The notes under the pieces were generated by a model. That model did no database searches. It was given only the letters and a program-made list of their open reading frames with translations, and had not been told where the DNA came from. Positions 1-7,848 of a stretch of DNA of 47,647 bases are shown one piece after another. This DNA is from DAOUMU01 sp034409055 (GTDB lineage: Bacteria; Chloroflexota; Anaerolineae; 4572-78; J111), in NCBI GenBank assembly GCA_034409055.1, contig DAOUMU010000467.1, forward strand, positions 1 to 47,647, given 5' to 3'. The position numbers and the translations under genes were made by a program. Within the stretch, counting starts at the first letter, position 1; every line of letters begins with the position of its first letter.

Positions 1-286
1 ATTGTCCCAACTCCGTGAAACGTGAAGCGTGAAACGTGATGTTTTTACGCCATAAACCCTCACGTTTCACGTTTTACGCTTCACGCCGCCGAAAGTTTTG
101 GGATGATTTAAATTTCGGAACTCCCTAAGACCTGACAGGTTTAGTAATCTGTTGCTATTTGTTGCCAATTTGCTACAACTTACCTGTATTATCTGGTAAA
201 TTTTCGCTAAAACCTGTCAGGTCTGGCTTTTTACCCCACAAATCCGCGTTGAACCAGAAAATAATCCGGTAATAGGCTTTCTTACA
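1..286. repeat. Intergenic region with inverted repeats, no gene
   Basis: I see no gene here. Positions about 16-88 form an imperfect inverted repeat built from CACGTTTCACG-type units; related units recur at 11749-11777 and about 33100-33117. Positions 128-144 and 207-224 form a second inverted pair (AGACCTGACAGGTTTAG against its complement, one base of length difference). That gives a 97-bp element with long termini that looks like a small non-autonomous repeat. Confidence 0.6.
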
Positions 287-334
287 GTTATGTCAATATT
301 ATTGCTCCAAGCGGACCAGTGTGAAGAGGAGCCA

Positions 335-373
335 GCACGCCCACGTGCGGCTCCGTTTGGCACGTGGGCGTGC
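335..373. terminator. 14-bp perfect inverted repeat downstream of the radical SAM gene
   Basis: GCACGCCCACGTGC at 335-348 is exactly complementary to 360-373, leaving an 11-base loop. It lies just beyond the stop codon of the minus-strand radical SAM gene. There is no clean T-tract, so it may be a transcript-end hairpin or a dispersed repeat rather than a true intrinsic terminator. Confidence 0.4.
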
Positions 374-423
374 CAAACTCCTCATAGCCCAAAGAAACAC
401 ACCCAAATGAAACACCCAAAGCC

Positions 424-1659
424 TCAAGCGTCCCACCAGATGCCCGGTATGGAGTGACCGCAAAAGCGGCACTGGCCTTGCTCAACGTCGAGCGAGAGCA
501 CGGCAAAATGGCGGCGGGTAATAATCTGCTCGCCGCACTGGGGGCAGAAGGTGCTGTTGCGCTCGTGTCCGGGATAGTTGCCGATGTAGACGTATTGGAG
601 GCCTTCCTCGTCGGCAATCTGGGCCGCGCTCTCCAACGTCTCAATGGGCGTCGGGGGCAAACCGGTCAGCTTGTAGGCCGGGAAGAAGCGGTTGAAGTGG
701 ATTGGCACCTCATCACTCAGGGTATCGCGGATCCAGCAGCACATACGCCGGATATCGGCCAGGTCGTCATTGAGCGTGGTCACCACCAGGTTCACGATTT
801 CCAGGTGCGCCCCGCTCTGGTGGATCTGCTGCAAGGTACGCAGAACCGGTTCCAATTTAGAGGAACTGACCTTCTCGTAGAACTCCGGGGTGAAGGCTTT
901 CAGATCAACGGTGACGGCGTCCATATACTCCAGCAGCGCGGCCAGGGGTTCTTCGTTCATACCCCCATTGGTATGGACCAGGGTGCCCATACCGGCCTGT
1001 TTGGCCGCTTTGACCACATCAAACATGTGCTCGTAAAAGACGGTAGGCTCGTTGTAGGTGAAAGACACGGCATGGCAGCCTATCTTCAGAGCCTCTTCGA
1101 CGGTTTCCTCCGGGGTGATGGCGAAGTGTCTTATTTCTTCGAAGCTTTGCTGTGACAGGTGCCAGTTCTGGCAGAACTTACAGCGATTGTTACAACTGGC
1201 CGAGCCGGTGCAGAAGATCATCCCTCCCGGCAGCATGTGAAAGGAGGGTTCCTTTTCGATCGGGTCTATCTGCAAAGCACTGGGACGGCCGTAGACCAGG
1301 GTGTAGTAGCGGCCGTCGAGGTTGACCTTGTTGCGACAAAAACCCCGCCCCCCTTCGGGGACGATGCATCGTCGAAAACACATCTGGCATTGCACCCGCT
1401 TGTCATCCAGTTGTTGATAATACAGGGCTTCGTGGAGTTCGGGGAGGGGGGTGCTCTCGGTCGTTGGCGTAGGGGATACCTCCGGGGTCAGGGTGGGACT
1501 TTTGGTCGGGGTAGGGCTGAACGAGACTATCGTATCTGTTGGTTTGACCGGCGTGACTTCAGCCAGACGCTGTGGGCCCGCGCAAGAGGCCAACCCGGCT
1601 CCCAGTGCGGCCAGGCATCCTTGCTGGAGAAATTTCCTTCGGCTTAGTTCTCCGTTCAT
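424..1659 (-). CDS. amrS: Radical SAM protein, AmmeMemoRadiSam (AmrS) type, with Tat-lipoprotein leader
   Basis: A 411-residue radical SAM protein of the AmrS family, whose usual partners are AMMECR1 and Memo proteins; its reaction is not established. The cluster motif CNNRCKFC gives cysteines at about 156, 160 and 163. Upstream are CxxC-type cysteines (CQMCFRRC), and a CPQC...CRFC zinc-ribbon-like pair lies near the C-terminus. The N-terminus carries a Tat motif (SRRKFL, residues 6-11) and a lipobox LASC with Cys26, then a Pro/Thr/Ser-rich linker to about residue 75, which suggests export and lipid anchoring. I chose the ATG at 1659 because GGAGGAGG lies just upstream; a longer frame opening at 1713 would bury the Tat motif. 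An exported radical SAM enzyme is unusual, though Tat export of folded Fe-S proteins is known. No Memo or AMMECR1 gene is in the window. Confidence 0.88.
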   Translation of the reverse strand: MNGELSRRKFLQQGCLAALGAGLASCAGPQRLAEVTPVKPTDTIVSFSPTPTKSPTLTPEVSPTPTTESTPLPELHEALYYQQLDDKRVQCQMCFRRCIVPEGGRGFCRNKVNLDGRYYTLVYGRPSALQIDPIEKEPSFHMLPGGMIFCTGSASCNNRCKFCQNWHLSQQSFEEIRHFAITPEETVEEALKIGCHAVSFTYNEPTVFYEHMFDVVKAAKQAGMGTLVHTNGGMNEEPLAALLEYMDAVTVDLKAFTPEFYEKVSSSKLEPVLRTLQQIHQSGAHLEIVNLVVTTLNDDLADIRRMCCWIRDTLSDEVPIHFNRFFPAYKLTGLPPTPIETLESAAQIADEEGLQYVYIGNYPGHERNSTFCPQCGEQIITRRHFAVLSLDVEQGQCRFCGHSIPGIWWDA

Positions 1660-1701
1660 ACCTCGACCTCCTCCTGGGATGAGTCTCAATTGATACTTAA
1701 T

Positions 1702-1710
1702 ATTATACCA
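1702..1710 (-). promoter_or_regulatory. Extended -10 promoter element for the radical SAM gene
   Basis: Read on the minus strand this is TGGTATAAT, a perfect extended -10 (TGN plus TATAAT), 43 bases upstream of the chosen ATG. The -35 region is poor, as expected for an extended -10 promoter. The same motif precedes several other genes in this window. Confidence 0.5.
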
Positions 1711-1730
1711 CAAAGAGGATTCATTGGAGG

Positions 1731-1879
1731 GGTATAAGCCAGCCGGCCAGCGGATACATAGCGGATTAGCGGATGAGTACGCGTAAGATAACCAATATCC
1801 GCTAATCCGTTACCCATCCGTTTACCGATGTGGAGCCAGACAGCGGATACATAGCGGATTAGCGGATGGGTACGCGTAA
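1731..1879. repeat. Dispersed hairpin repeat, two copies
   Basis: A unit of about 39 bp containing GCGGATTAGCGGAT occurs at 1748-1786 and 1841-1879, with an inverted counterpart at about 1796-1815 that makes a stem. The same unit, preceded by the same TAAGCCAGCCGG context, recurs at 11325-11400. There is no coding signal. Confidence 0.65.
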
Positions 1880-1890
1880 CGAAGTGACGA

Positions 1891-1941
1891 GAAATCCCCA
1901 AGGGGGTGTCTTAAAATCAACCTGTTTGGGGATTTCTTTTT
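1891..1941 (+). terminator. Intrinsic-terminator-like hairpin
   Basis: GAAATCCCCAA (1891-1901) pairs perfectly with TTGGGGATTTC (1926-1936) and is followed by five T residues on the plus strand. The loop of 24 bases is long for a classic terminator. No plus-strand gene ends here, so it could be a repeat-borne structure. A second short hairpin built on GCCAAAAAC/GTTTTTGGC follows at about 1995-2023. Confidence 0.4.
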
Positions 1942-2028
1942 CCGCTACGCTCCATTCGTTAATGACATAAGGCGACTGCATTATTGGGGCTTTGCCAAAA
2001 ACCGGGCACACCTGTTTTTGGCAAATGC

Positions 2029-2088
2029 TCCCGCCCCGACGGTCGGAACGAGCCTACTGGCCGGGACGGGAGCGGGGTATCTTTGGCC
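2029..2088. repeat. GC-rich hairpin repeat (copy 1)
   Basis: The segment contains GCCGGGACGGGAG followed by GGTATCTTTGGCC and folds back on an upstream CTCCCGCCCCG stretch. A close second copy lies at about 11233-11294. It sits immediately downstream of the DGR template repeat in transcription direction, so it could form the 3' structure of the template RNA. That role is inferred. Confidence 0.45.
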
Positions 2089-2198
2089 GGGGTTGCCCCC
2101 AACCGGGAAAATGGGCTGAATGTTCTCCATTTTTTGGCTCCGGCCGCTCACCTTGAAGCGTTACCACCCGACAGTAAACGGCATGCCGGCCAGGATGC

Positions 2199-2319
2199 GG
2201 AGATAGGACTATCGGGCGCATCGAAATCCCACGTTGTTGTTCGTGTTCGTTGGATTGTTGTTGTTGCGGTTGGCGGCGCGGACGTTGTTGTTGTTCCACG
2301 ACCCGCCCCGCAGCACCCG
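2199..2319 (-). repeat. DGR template repeat (TR)
   Basis: A 121-bp non-coding repeat aligning without gaps to the VR at 4546-4666. In sense orientation it carries 13 AAC/AAT codons in clusters of 4, 1, 4, 1 and 3, separated by invariant codons matching VRAA, R, PT, T and VGFRCAR. There are 17 differences from the VR, all at TR adenines. Homology ends at 2319 on one side and fades after the conserved GGAGA at 2199-2203 on the other. An open reading frame crosses the TR only because it mimics the end of the target gene. Confidence 0.96.
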
Positions 2320-2429
2320 TTTACCCATTCCCCCACAGGACAAACCGGTTGCCCGGTCAGAACTGCCTACATTGGCCCCGAGTTGACTCACAAGGTGCTT
2401 TGTTAGGGCCGTCACGCTGAAAGAGCGAA

Positions 2430-2516
2430 GGACGTTAAAACGCCCTAAAGCACTTGATTTTTAGCTCAATAGGGCTTCGCTCTCTCAGCACGGTGGCCCT
2501 GCCCTGTGGGTTAGCC
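2430..2516. repeat. Repeat block flanking the DGR, TR-proximal copy
   Basis: GGACGTTAAAACGCCCTAA at 2430-2448 is an exact 19-bp inverted copy of 8200-8218. A 23-bp string beginning TGGCCCTGCCCTG at 2494-2516 is an exact direct copy of 8237-8259. The two blocks bracket avd, RT and target but not the TR. Confidence 0.7.
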
Positions 2517-2571
2517 CCGTGCGATCTTTTTATAAATCAGCGTTTATCAGCGTTCATCTGCGTCCTATTTC

Positions 2572-2952
2572 TTATTGAGCAACAAATCTATCTCTTTGCC
2601 TTCTCTGAGAGGTAGTTTGGCCGGTTTGACTTTTCAGCCAGCCCCCCAATAGCTTGCCCAGTTCCACCAGCCGTTGGCTGCCCTGGCGGTACTGTTTGGG
2701 GGTGAGCAAGGTCAGGTTGTGGCAGCGGCGCATATAGAAGCGCAGTTGGGTCAACTGCACATCGGCTTCGTACAGAAAACGGCCCGGCTTGTCCGCTCTG
2801 GCGGCCCGGACAAGCTGCTCGTAAAAATCCAGGGCGCGGTCTTCGGTGCGCCGGGCCAGGCCAAAGCGGTGGTGGCGCGGAAATTGGCAGGTGATTGGCA
2901 GCAGCCAATCTAAAAAGGTTTCGGTTTTTTCAAAGATGGGTGATTGTTGCAT
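2572..2952 (-). CDS. avd: DGR accessory variability determinant (Avd), four-helix bundle
   Basis: A 126-residue, largely helical, Arg/Lys-rich protein of the Avd family, the usual length (Bordetella Avd is about 128 residues). Avd proteins form pentameric four-helix bundles that bind the DGR reverse transcriptase and the TR RNA and are needed for mutagenic cDNA synthesis. Visible features are four amphipathic helical stretches, the segment RTEDRALDFYEQLVRA in helix 2 and RFYMRRCHNLTLLTPKQY typical of the helix 3-4 region. It lies between RT and TR on the same strand, 250 bases from the TR. GAGGA about 14 bases upstream is a weak ribosome site. A MITE separates it from the RT gene, so it may need its own promoter or read-through. 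Confidence 0.88.
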   Translation of the reverse strand: MQQSPIFEKTETFLDWLLPITCQFPRHHRFGLARRTEDRALDFYEQLVRAARADKPGRFLYEADVQLTQLRFYMRRCHNLTLLTPKQYRQGSQRLVELGKLLGGWLKSQTGQTTSQRRQRDRFVAQ

Positions 2953-3012
2953 TGTTTTTTATGCGTCCTCTATGCCAGCCCCGAAAGGTTTTATGAAGAT
3001 TAAAAAATTAAT

Positions 3013-3154
3013 TTCACTACCCGACACGGGGAGAGAAACCAGGTTTTTTGTCGTCTGAACCAAGCTAATCGTTGCTTTTTGAGCATTCTAGAGCACCAAA
3101 AATGCCTTAGCAAGCGAAAAACCTGGTTTCTGATTTCCAATGTCGGGTAATCAA
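3013..3154 (-). mobile_element. MITE-like element, copy A
   Basis: A 142-bp element with terminal inverted repeats TTCACTACCCGACA and TGTCGGGTAATCAA and subterminal GAAACCAGGTTTTT/AAAAACCTGGTTTC. It is the reverse orientation of copies at 29303-29445 and 32944-33086. There is no coding capacity. It sits in the RT-avd gap of the DGR. No target duplication is recognisable here, unlike the other two copies, so this insertion may be older. Confidence 0.85.
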
Positions 3155-3300
3155 ATAGCATTTCACAAATATAACAACGGATTCGAGGATTTATCGGATC
3201 AAATCCGTTTAATCCCTATGATCCGTTGTTATATGCAACCCGACTTCAATGACCCGATTATTTTCTTAAAGTTCATTAAAACCTTTCGGGTCTTTCTTTG

Positions 3301-4452
3301 TCAAGTGTAAATTTTTAGCCACCACTCGGCCAGGTTGCCAGGATCGTCCCGGAACTCCTGAACTTCAGGGCTGGTTTGAACCGGTCCCATTTTCCAGATA
3401 ACTTCAGAAAGCAGCAGTTCCCGCAACTGCCAGGTATCCCCGTGCTTGACGTGGCCGATCCAACTGGCCAGGGACTGGCGAAACTTTTGTGGTGACAGGT
3501 CGCCCCGGGCCAGCGCCCGGCGCTGGTGACGCAGCCGCCGCCGGGCGCGGTGCAGGCTACCGCCCAACAGCCGCCGGTGGGTGGGAAAGAGCCGAAAGCC
3601 CAACAGGGGGATGCCCTGCTCCGTGGGCAGCACGTGCGTTTTGCGCGGGTGCAGACTCAGGCGCAACTGCTGCAAATAGTGGCTAATTTCGGCCCGGATT
3701 TGCCACAACTCGGCCTTGCTGTCACCAAAAATGACCAGATCATCGACGTAGCGAAGATATCCCCGGCAGCGCAACTCTTCTTTGATGAAGTGATCCAGCC
3801 GGTTGAGCAAGACGTTGGCCCAAAACTGGCTGGTCAGGTTGCCGATGGGCAGCCCCCGTGGCCGGTCGAGTGGCCCAAAAAGGTCATCGCCCGGAAACCA
3901 TTGTATGGGGTATTCATCGGTCAGAACCCCAGCCCCGCTGGCTAAAATCGTTTGGCACAGGGCCAGGGTGGGCGGGCAGGCGATGGTTTGCCGGAGGGTG
4001 TCCAGCATAATCAGGTGGTCCACGCTGGGGAAGAATTTGAGAATATCGGTTTTGAAGGCGTAAGCATAGCGCCGTACCCACGCCTGCGCCCGATCCAGCG
4101 CTTTGTGCGTGCCTTTGCCTTTGCGATTGGCGTAACTGTCCTCAATGAATTTCCGTTCAAAGAGCGGCTCGATGACCGCACACAAGGCGTGATGCACCAC
4201 CCGGTCCCGAAACGGGGCCGCGCTGATTTTGCGCTGCTTGGGGTCGTAAATGTAAAAATTACGGTAGGGGGCGGGCTGGTAGCTGCCCTCTAATAGCTCC
4301 CGCTGCAGATCCCACAGGTTTTCCTCCAGGTTGAAGTGAAAGGCATACATCTCCGGGGTTTGCTTTTTGTTTTTTCTGGCCTGCCGGTAGGTGGCCAGCA
4401 GGTGGTCAAAATCGCAGATTTGCGGGTAAAGATTTTTGTAGGTTTTGGCCAT
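3301..4452 (-). CDS. DGR-type reverse transcriptase
   Basis: A 383-residue reverse transcriptase of the DGR clade. It synthesises adenine-mutagenised cDNA from the TR RNA for transfer into the VR of the adjacent target. Motifs in order: RDRVVHHAL (about 83-90), motif A KTDILKFFPSVDH (134-146, catalytic Asp136), motif B-like GLPIGNLTSQF (200-210), where SQ is typical of DGR and group II-related RTs, catalytic YVDD (235-238), LHPRKT (267-272) and GIPLLGFRLFP (280-290). No separate nuclease or maturase domain is seen. It starts 103 bases after the target stop codon. No clear Shine-Dalgarno lies before the ATG, which is preceded by an A/T-only stretch and a strong G/C hairpin, so expression is probably limited. 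Confidence 0.95.
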   Translation of the reverse strand: MAKTYKNLYPQICDFDHLLATYRQARKNKKQTPEMYAFHFNLEENLWDLQRELLEGSYQPAPYRNFYIYDPKQRKISAAPFRDRVVHHALCAVIEPLFERKFIEDSYANRKGKGTHKALDRAQAWVRRYAYAFKTDILKFFPSVDHLIMLDTLRQTIACPPTLALCQTILASGAGVLTDEYPIQWFPGDDLFGPLDRPRGLPIGNLTSQFWANVLLNRLDHFIKEELRCRGYLRYVDDLVIFGDSKAELWQIRAEISHYLQQLRLSLHPRKTHVLPTEQGIPLLGFRLFPTHRRLLGGSLHRARRRLRHQRRALARGDLSPQKFRQSLASWIGHVKHGDTWQLRELLLSEVIWKMGPVQTSPEVQEFRDDPGNLAEWWLKIYT

Positions 4453-4459
4453 TTTAAAA

Positions 4460-4492
4460 ATTTTTAAAAACGCTGGGGGGGAACCCCCCCAG
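4460..4492 (-). terminator. Terminator-like hairpin between DGR target and RT
   Basis: On the minus strand this is CTGGGGGGG, two T bases, CCCCCCCAG, then CG and TTTTT. The nine-base perfect stem with a following T-tract resembles an intrinsic terminator. It would reduce read-through from the target gene into the RT gene, leaving the RT under limited expression. Function is inferred. Confidence 0.5.
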
Positions 4493-4554
4493 ACCCCCCC
4501 GAATCAGAATTCAGAATTCAGAATTCAGAAGCCAGGACTTTAAATGGAGAAAGG
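4482..4554. repeat. 73-bp 3'-flank repeat of the DGR target (copy 1)
   Basis: This C-rich then CAGAATTCAGAA-rich segment ends in TTTAAATGGAGAAAGG. An equal-length, nearly ungapped relative lies at 11411-11483. The match stops at the VR edge, so only this side of the VR is duplicated elsewhere. Confidence 0.65.
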
Positions 4555-4666
4555 ACTATCGGGCGCATCGAAATCCCACGAGGTCGTCCGTGAGCGTCGG
4601 ATTGAGGTCGTCGCGGCTGGCGGCGCGGACGTTGCCGCTGTACCACGACCCGCCCCGCAGCACCCG
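4546..4666 (-). repeat. DGR variable repeat (VR) at the end of the target gene
   Basis: A 121-bp segment encoding the last residues of the target (from about RGGSW to the stop) plus 10 bases beyond the TAG at 4556-4558. Relative to the TR, 11 of 13 Asn codons are changed: the first cluster reads Y-S-G-N, then S, D-D-L-N, L and D-D-L. Fifteen of the 17 differences lie in the first two bases of AAC codons, one is a silent CCA to CCG, and one is A to T beyond the stop codon. Invariant codons are perfectly conserved. Confidence 0.96.
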
Positions 4667-7600
4667 AACATTTGTTCTATTCTCGTCGTTAAAATCATTC
4701 CGCCCATCATTTGCGTCGTAAGGATAATCTTTATACTCCGACTGCGTCCACTCCCAAACATTGCCGGCCATATCATACGCCCCATAAGGGCTGGCTCCTT
4801 CCGGGTATGTCCCGACCCTGGTGGTATCCCCTTTGCAGCCATAGTAATTTGCCAGCGTACAATCTATCCCTTCCCCCCAGGGATAAGTGCGACCACCGGT
4901 GCCCCGGGCCGCCTTTTCCCACTCGGCCTCGGTCGGCAGCCGCGCCCCACGCCATTGGCAGTAGGTTCTGGCCCTGTACCAATCTACGGAGATCACCGGA
5001 TAGTCGGCATACCCCGGCTGACCATAATAGTTATCACGAGTAGCAGAACCGTTATTAGGGAGCGGCTTGCACCCACCGGCATCCACACAAGCGGCGTATT
5101 CGGCGTTGGTCACTTCGTACCGGTCTATTTCAAACGCTTCTACGGTCACGGTATGCGCCGGTTTTTCATCGTCATCACCATCATTGCTGCCCATCTCAAA
5201 CGGCCCGGCTTCAACCCTCACCAGCTCATCCTCTTTCACCTTCATTAACTGTTCACCGGCCTCTGCCAGGTGGGAATAGCTCCCTTTTCTCGCCTCGAAT
5301 AACTCCCCTAATGTTGGCTCGACCCGGTACAGCAACCGCCCAATACTTTTCACCACCTGCCCCGTATCAAAAAGCGCCGGGCTATCATTCACCAAGGCCA
5401 GCATCTGTTCCAGGTCGGCCAGGGCATCTTCGGGCTGGCCCAAGCTGGCCAGCACCCTGGCTCGTTCATAGAAGAGGGCCGGGTTGTTGTCGTTCCGCTT
5501 GCGCAGCTCATCATATACGGTTTTGGCCGCTTGGTAATTCTCTTGTCTGGCTGCCCGGCGCGCGCTTAACCACTGCTCCAGGTCAGCCTGCAAAGTAATG
5601 GCCTCTTGGGCCGGTTGCGGCAGGTTGGCCAACCCCTCGGCCATCGCCTCCAAAAAGGGGTCGCCGTAACCGATCCGGCCCACGTCGGCCAGGGTCATTG
5701 CCAATACCCGGCACACCGCCACCAGCCCTTCATCCGGCGTTTTCAACATCGCAAGCTGTTCGGCCTGGGTGGGCAGGCCGTCAAACAACTCGACCACCAT
5801 CTCTGTCCGGCCCAGGGCAACCAACCTGGCCAGGAGCGCCAGCCGTTCTTCCGGGGCAGCCGTACGCGAAAAGTTCAATTCGGCTTCGGCCGCCTCTAAT
5901 TGTTGGGCTACCTTCGTGGCATTTTTACTCGATTGCCAGCCAAAGATACCGGCCACAACAGCCAAAATCGCAGCCAGAGCCACAGCACCGGCCAGCCACA
6001 TCGCCTGTTTGCGTAGCCTGGCTGCGGCTTGCTCCTGCTCCTGGGCCCGTGCTTCTGCTTCCTGCGCCCGCTGTTCCTCGGCTTGTTGGCGGGCTTCGGC
6101 TTCGGCGGCCAGCTTTTGAGCAGCTTCCAATTCACGCTGGCGCTGTTGCTCCCGTTCCTGTTCCTGGCGTCGCTGCTCGGCCAGGCTGGCCTCGAAAAAG
6201 GCGCGTTCCTGTTCGTTCAGACGATCACCGTCTGCACTTTCGACCCACTCCGTAGCCTGGGCCAGCCGGTTGCCCCCGTATAAGTAACTGGGGTCACGCT
6301 TGTTGGCCGCCCACTCCCCGGCTGCTTCACCCAGGCGGCGGTGCAGGCGCAGGCTTTCCCGGTTCTCATCCAGCCAGCGGCGCAGCAGGGGCCACTCCCG
6401 GATCAGGGCCTCGTGGGCTACTTCCACGCTTTCCTGCTCGGTGGTCACCAGCCGGGCGTCGGCCAATACTTTCAGCACTGTTTCTACTTCCGGTTTGGTC
6501 TCGGCCTGGGGGATCAACTCGGCCAGACTGGCCCGCCGTCGGGTGTCCTGGGTCCCCTCACCCAGTTCGGTTAGCCGCAAAAAGATGTTGCGAGCAATGG
6601 GCTGCTGCTCAACACTCAGTTGGGCAAAGACGCTTTCAGCCGTTTTAGCAATGGCCCCGTGAACCCCACCGGCTCCGGCATATCCTGCCAGGGTCAGGGT
6701 GCGGCCTCGCCGCCGTTTCCAGGTTTCCAGCAGGGCATGGGAGAGCAAGGGTAAGGCGCCCGGCTCATCCCCTACGTCGCGCAGCAGTAGCTCTACCAGG
6801 CCGGGGGCAAAGCGCCAGTTACCCAACTCGACCGGTTTTTCAATCGCCCGGCGCAGTTCAGCCTGGCTCATCGGGCCGATATACTTCTGGCGGCTTTCCA
6901 GCATCTCCCGCAGCCGCTCGTACTGGCCGCAGTGGGTGTAAAAGTCGGCCCGCAGGGTCATGACCACGATCGCCGAGCTATCTTCTCGTTCAACCGTGGT
7001 CAGTAAATTATCCACAAAGGCCCGGCGTTTGACCTCATCCCGGCACAGGGTAAAGAGTTCCTCAAATTGGTCAATCAGTAAAAAGAGTTTGGCTGATTGG
7101 CGATGGGCAGGTTGGGCTAAAAGTTTGCGGATATAAAGATGAAGACAGCGGGAGTCTTGTTGCAGGTCATCGATGAGGGTGGCAGCCTCGATGACGGATA
7201 CGGCCTGGCGGGTTAGTGACAGGGCCAGGGATTCCAGAGGCTCGGCAGTGGGAGTGATGACATGGATGGCCCAATCCTGGCTGCCGCCGGGAGGCAGGCT
7301 GCCGTCGGCCAGAGGCTCGCCCTTTTGTAAGGCGGCCACCAGTCCGGCCCGGGCTAAAGAGGATTTGCCGCTGCCGGAAGCGCCCACCACAGCCAAAAAA
7401 GTATGGTGCCGCAGGTGGTCTACCAATTCGGCCGTCAACTGTTCCCGGCCAAAGAAGAGGTTGCTATCGGCCACGTCAAAGAATTGCAGGCCCTTGAAGG
7501 GCGACTCGCCGGGAGCGGGCGCTTCATCTGCGGTGGGTTCGATCTCCGGGGGCAGGGTAGCTTCAAGCCGGTTGAGTTCAGCTTCTAACTCGGCCAGTTC

Positions 7601-7735
7601 TGCTTGAATATTTTCAATTTCCAACAGCGTGGCCGGGGGAGTGTCAATCCCGTGCATCGCTTGCTGTTCTTTAAGTTTTTGCAGACGCCGGTTGTTGGCA
7701 ACGATCAGCCTTTTAATATCGTCCTGGCGTGACAT
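4556..7735 (-). CDS. DGR target: nSTAND1 NTPase, coiled coil, membrane helix, FGE/lectin-fold variable domain
   Basis: A 1059-residue multidomain protein. Residues 1-60 form a short helical N-terminus resembling STAND effector-associated domains. Residues 78-340 are an nSTAND1 P-loop NTPase with FFGRE (94-98), Walker A GASGSGKSS (118-126) and Walker B LLIDQFEELF (219-228). A winged-helix-like region (360-450) and an Arg/Glu/Gln coiled coil (510-577) follow. One membrane helix lies at 578-600, then a helical or TPR-like part around 730-770. The last 220 residues are a formylglycine-generating-enzyme-type domain with RLPTEAEWEKAARG, GNVWEW and RGGSW, ending in the VR. By orientation the NTPase is inside and the variable domain outside (inferred). 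STAND proteins oligomerise on ligand binding, so this is likely a diversifying receptor in signalling or conflict. GGAGGAG precedes the ATG. No separate effector gene is adjacent. Confidence 0.92.
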   Translation of the reverse strand: MSRQDDIKRLIVANNRRLQKLKEQQAMHGIDTPPATLLEIENIQAELAELEAELNRLEATLPPEIEPTADEAPAPGESPFKGLQFFDVADSNLFFGREQLTAELVDHLRHHTFLAVVGASGSGKSSLARAGLVAALQKGEPLADGSLPPGGSQDWAIHVITPTAEPLESLALSLTRQAVSVIEAATLIDDLQQDSRCLHLYIRKLLAQPAHRQSAKLFLLIDQFEELFTLCRDEVKRRAFVDNLLTTVEREDSSAIVVMTLRADFYTHCGQYERLREMLESRQKYIGPMSQAELRRAIEKPVELGNWRFAPGLVELLLRDVGDEPGALPLLSHALLETWKRRRGRTLTLAGYAGAGGVHGAIAKTAESVFAQLSVEQQPIARNIFLRLTELGEGTQDTRRRASLAELIPQAETKPEVETVLKVLADARLVTTEQESVEVAHEALIREWPLLRRWLDENRESLRLHRRLGEAAGEWAANKRDPSYLYGGNRLAQATEWVESADGDRLNEQERAFFEASLAEQRRQEQEREQQRQRELEAAQKLAAEAEARQQAEEQRAQEAEARAQEQEQAAARLRKQAMWLAGAVALAAILAVVAGIFGWQSSKNATKVAQQLEAAEAELNFSRTAAPEERLALLARLVALGRTEMVVELFDGLPTQAEQLAMLKTPDEGLVAVCRVLAMTLADVGRIGYGDPFLEAMAEGLANLPQPAQEAITLQADLEQWLSARRAARQENYQAAKTVYDELRKRNDNNPALFYERARVLASLGQPEDALADLEQMLALVNDSPALFDTGQVVKSIGRLLYRVEPTLGELFEARKGSYSHLAEAGEQLMKVKEDELVRVEAGPFEMGSNDGDDDEKPAHTVTVEAFEIDRYEVTNAEYAACVDAGGCKPLPNNGSATRDNYYGQPGYADYPVISVDWYRARTYCQWRGARLPTEAEWEKAARGTGGRTYPWGEGIDCTLANYYGCKGDTTRVGTYPEGASPYGAYDMAGNVWEWTQSEYKDYPYDANDGRNDFNDENRTNVRVLRGGSWYSGNVRAASRDDLNPTLTDDLVGFRCAR

Positions 7736-7848
7736 TAATCTCCTCCCTCACCCCTTCGTCCCTCACATCGCCGTCATCGGCGAAAAGACCGGTTACGCCT
7801 GGCCATCTTATTTTGATACTGAATAAATTTCTATTCTTCCTTTACCAA

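Larger units (their letters stand above)
2199..7735 (-). other. Complete diversity-generating retroelement (DGR) cassette
   Basis: All four canonical parts are present on the minus strand: target gene with VR, reverse transcriptase, Avd and adenine-rich TR. Known DGRs reverse-transcribe a TR-containing RNA with mutation at template adenines and copy the result into the VR. Here every TR/VR mismatch is at a TR adenine, so the element has diversified its target in its recent past. The order target-RT-avd-TR differs from the Bordetella phage arrangement (target-avd-TR-RT). A MITE sits between RT and avd, and a strong hairpin with a T-tract sits between the target and RT. Confidence 0.95.

Noticed and set aside
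454..1647. Plus-strand frames opposite the radical SAM gene
   Set aside because: The minus-strand protein has the CxxxCxxC motif, Tat leader and ribosome site; the plus-strand frames have no recognisable features.
2209..2415. A minus-strand reading frame through the template repeat resembling the end of the DGR target
   Set aside because: It contains clusters of Asn codons only because the TR is adenine-rich; it has no start context and duplicates the VR tail. It is template, not gene.
4667..7735. A second VR elsewhere in the target or in another gene
   Set aside because: No other segment matches the invariant TR codons; only 4546-4666 aligns.
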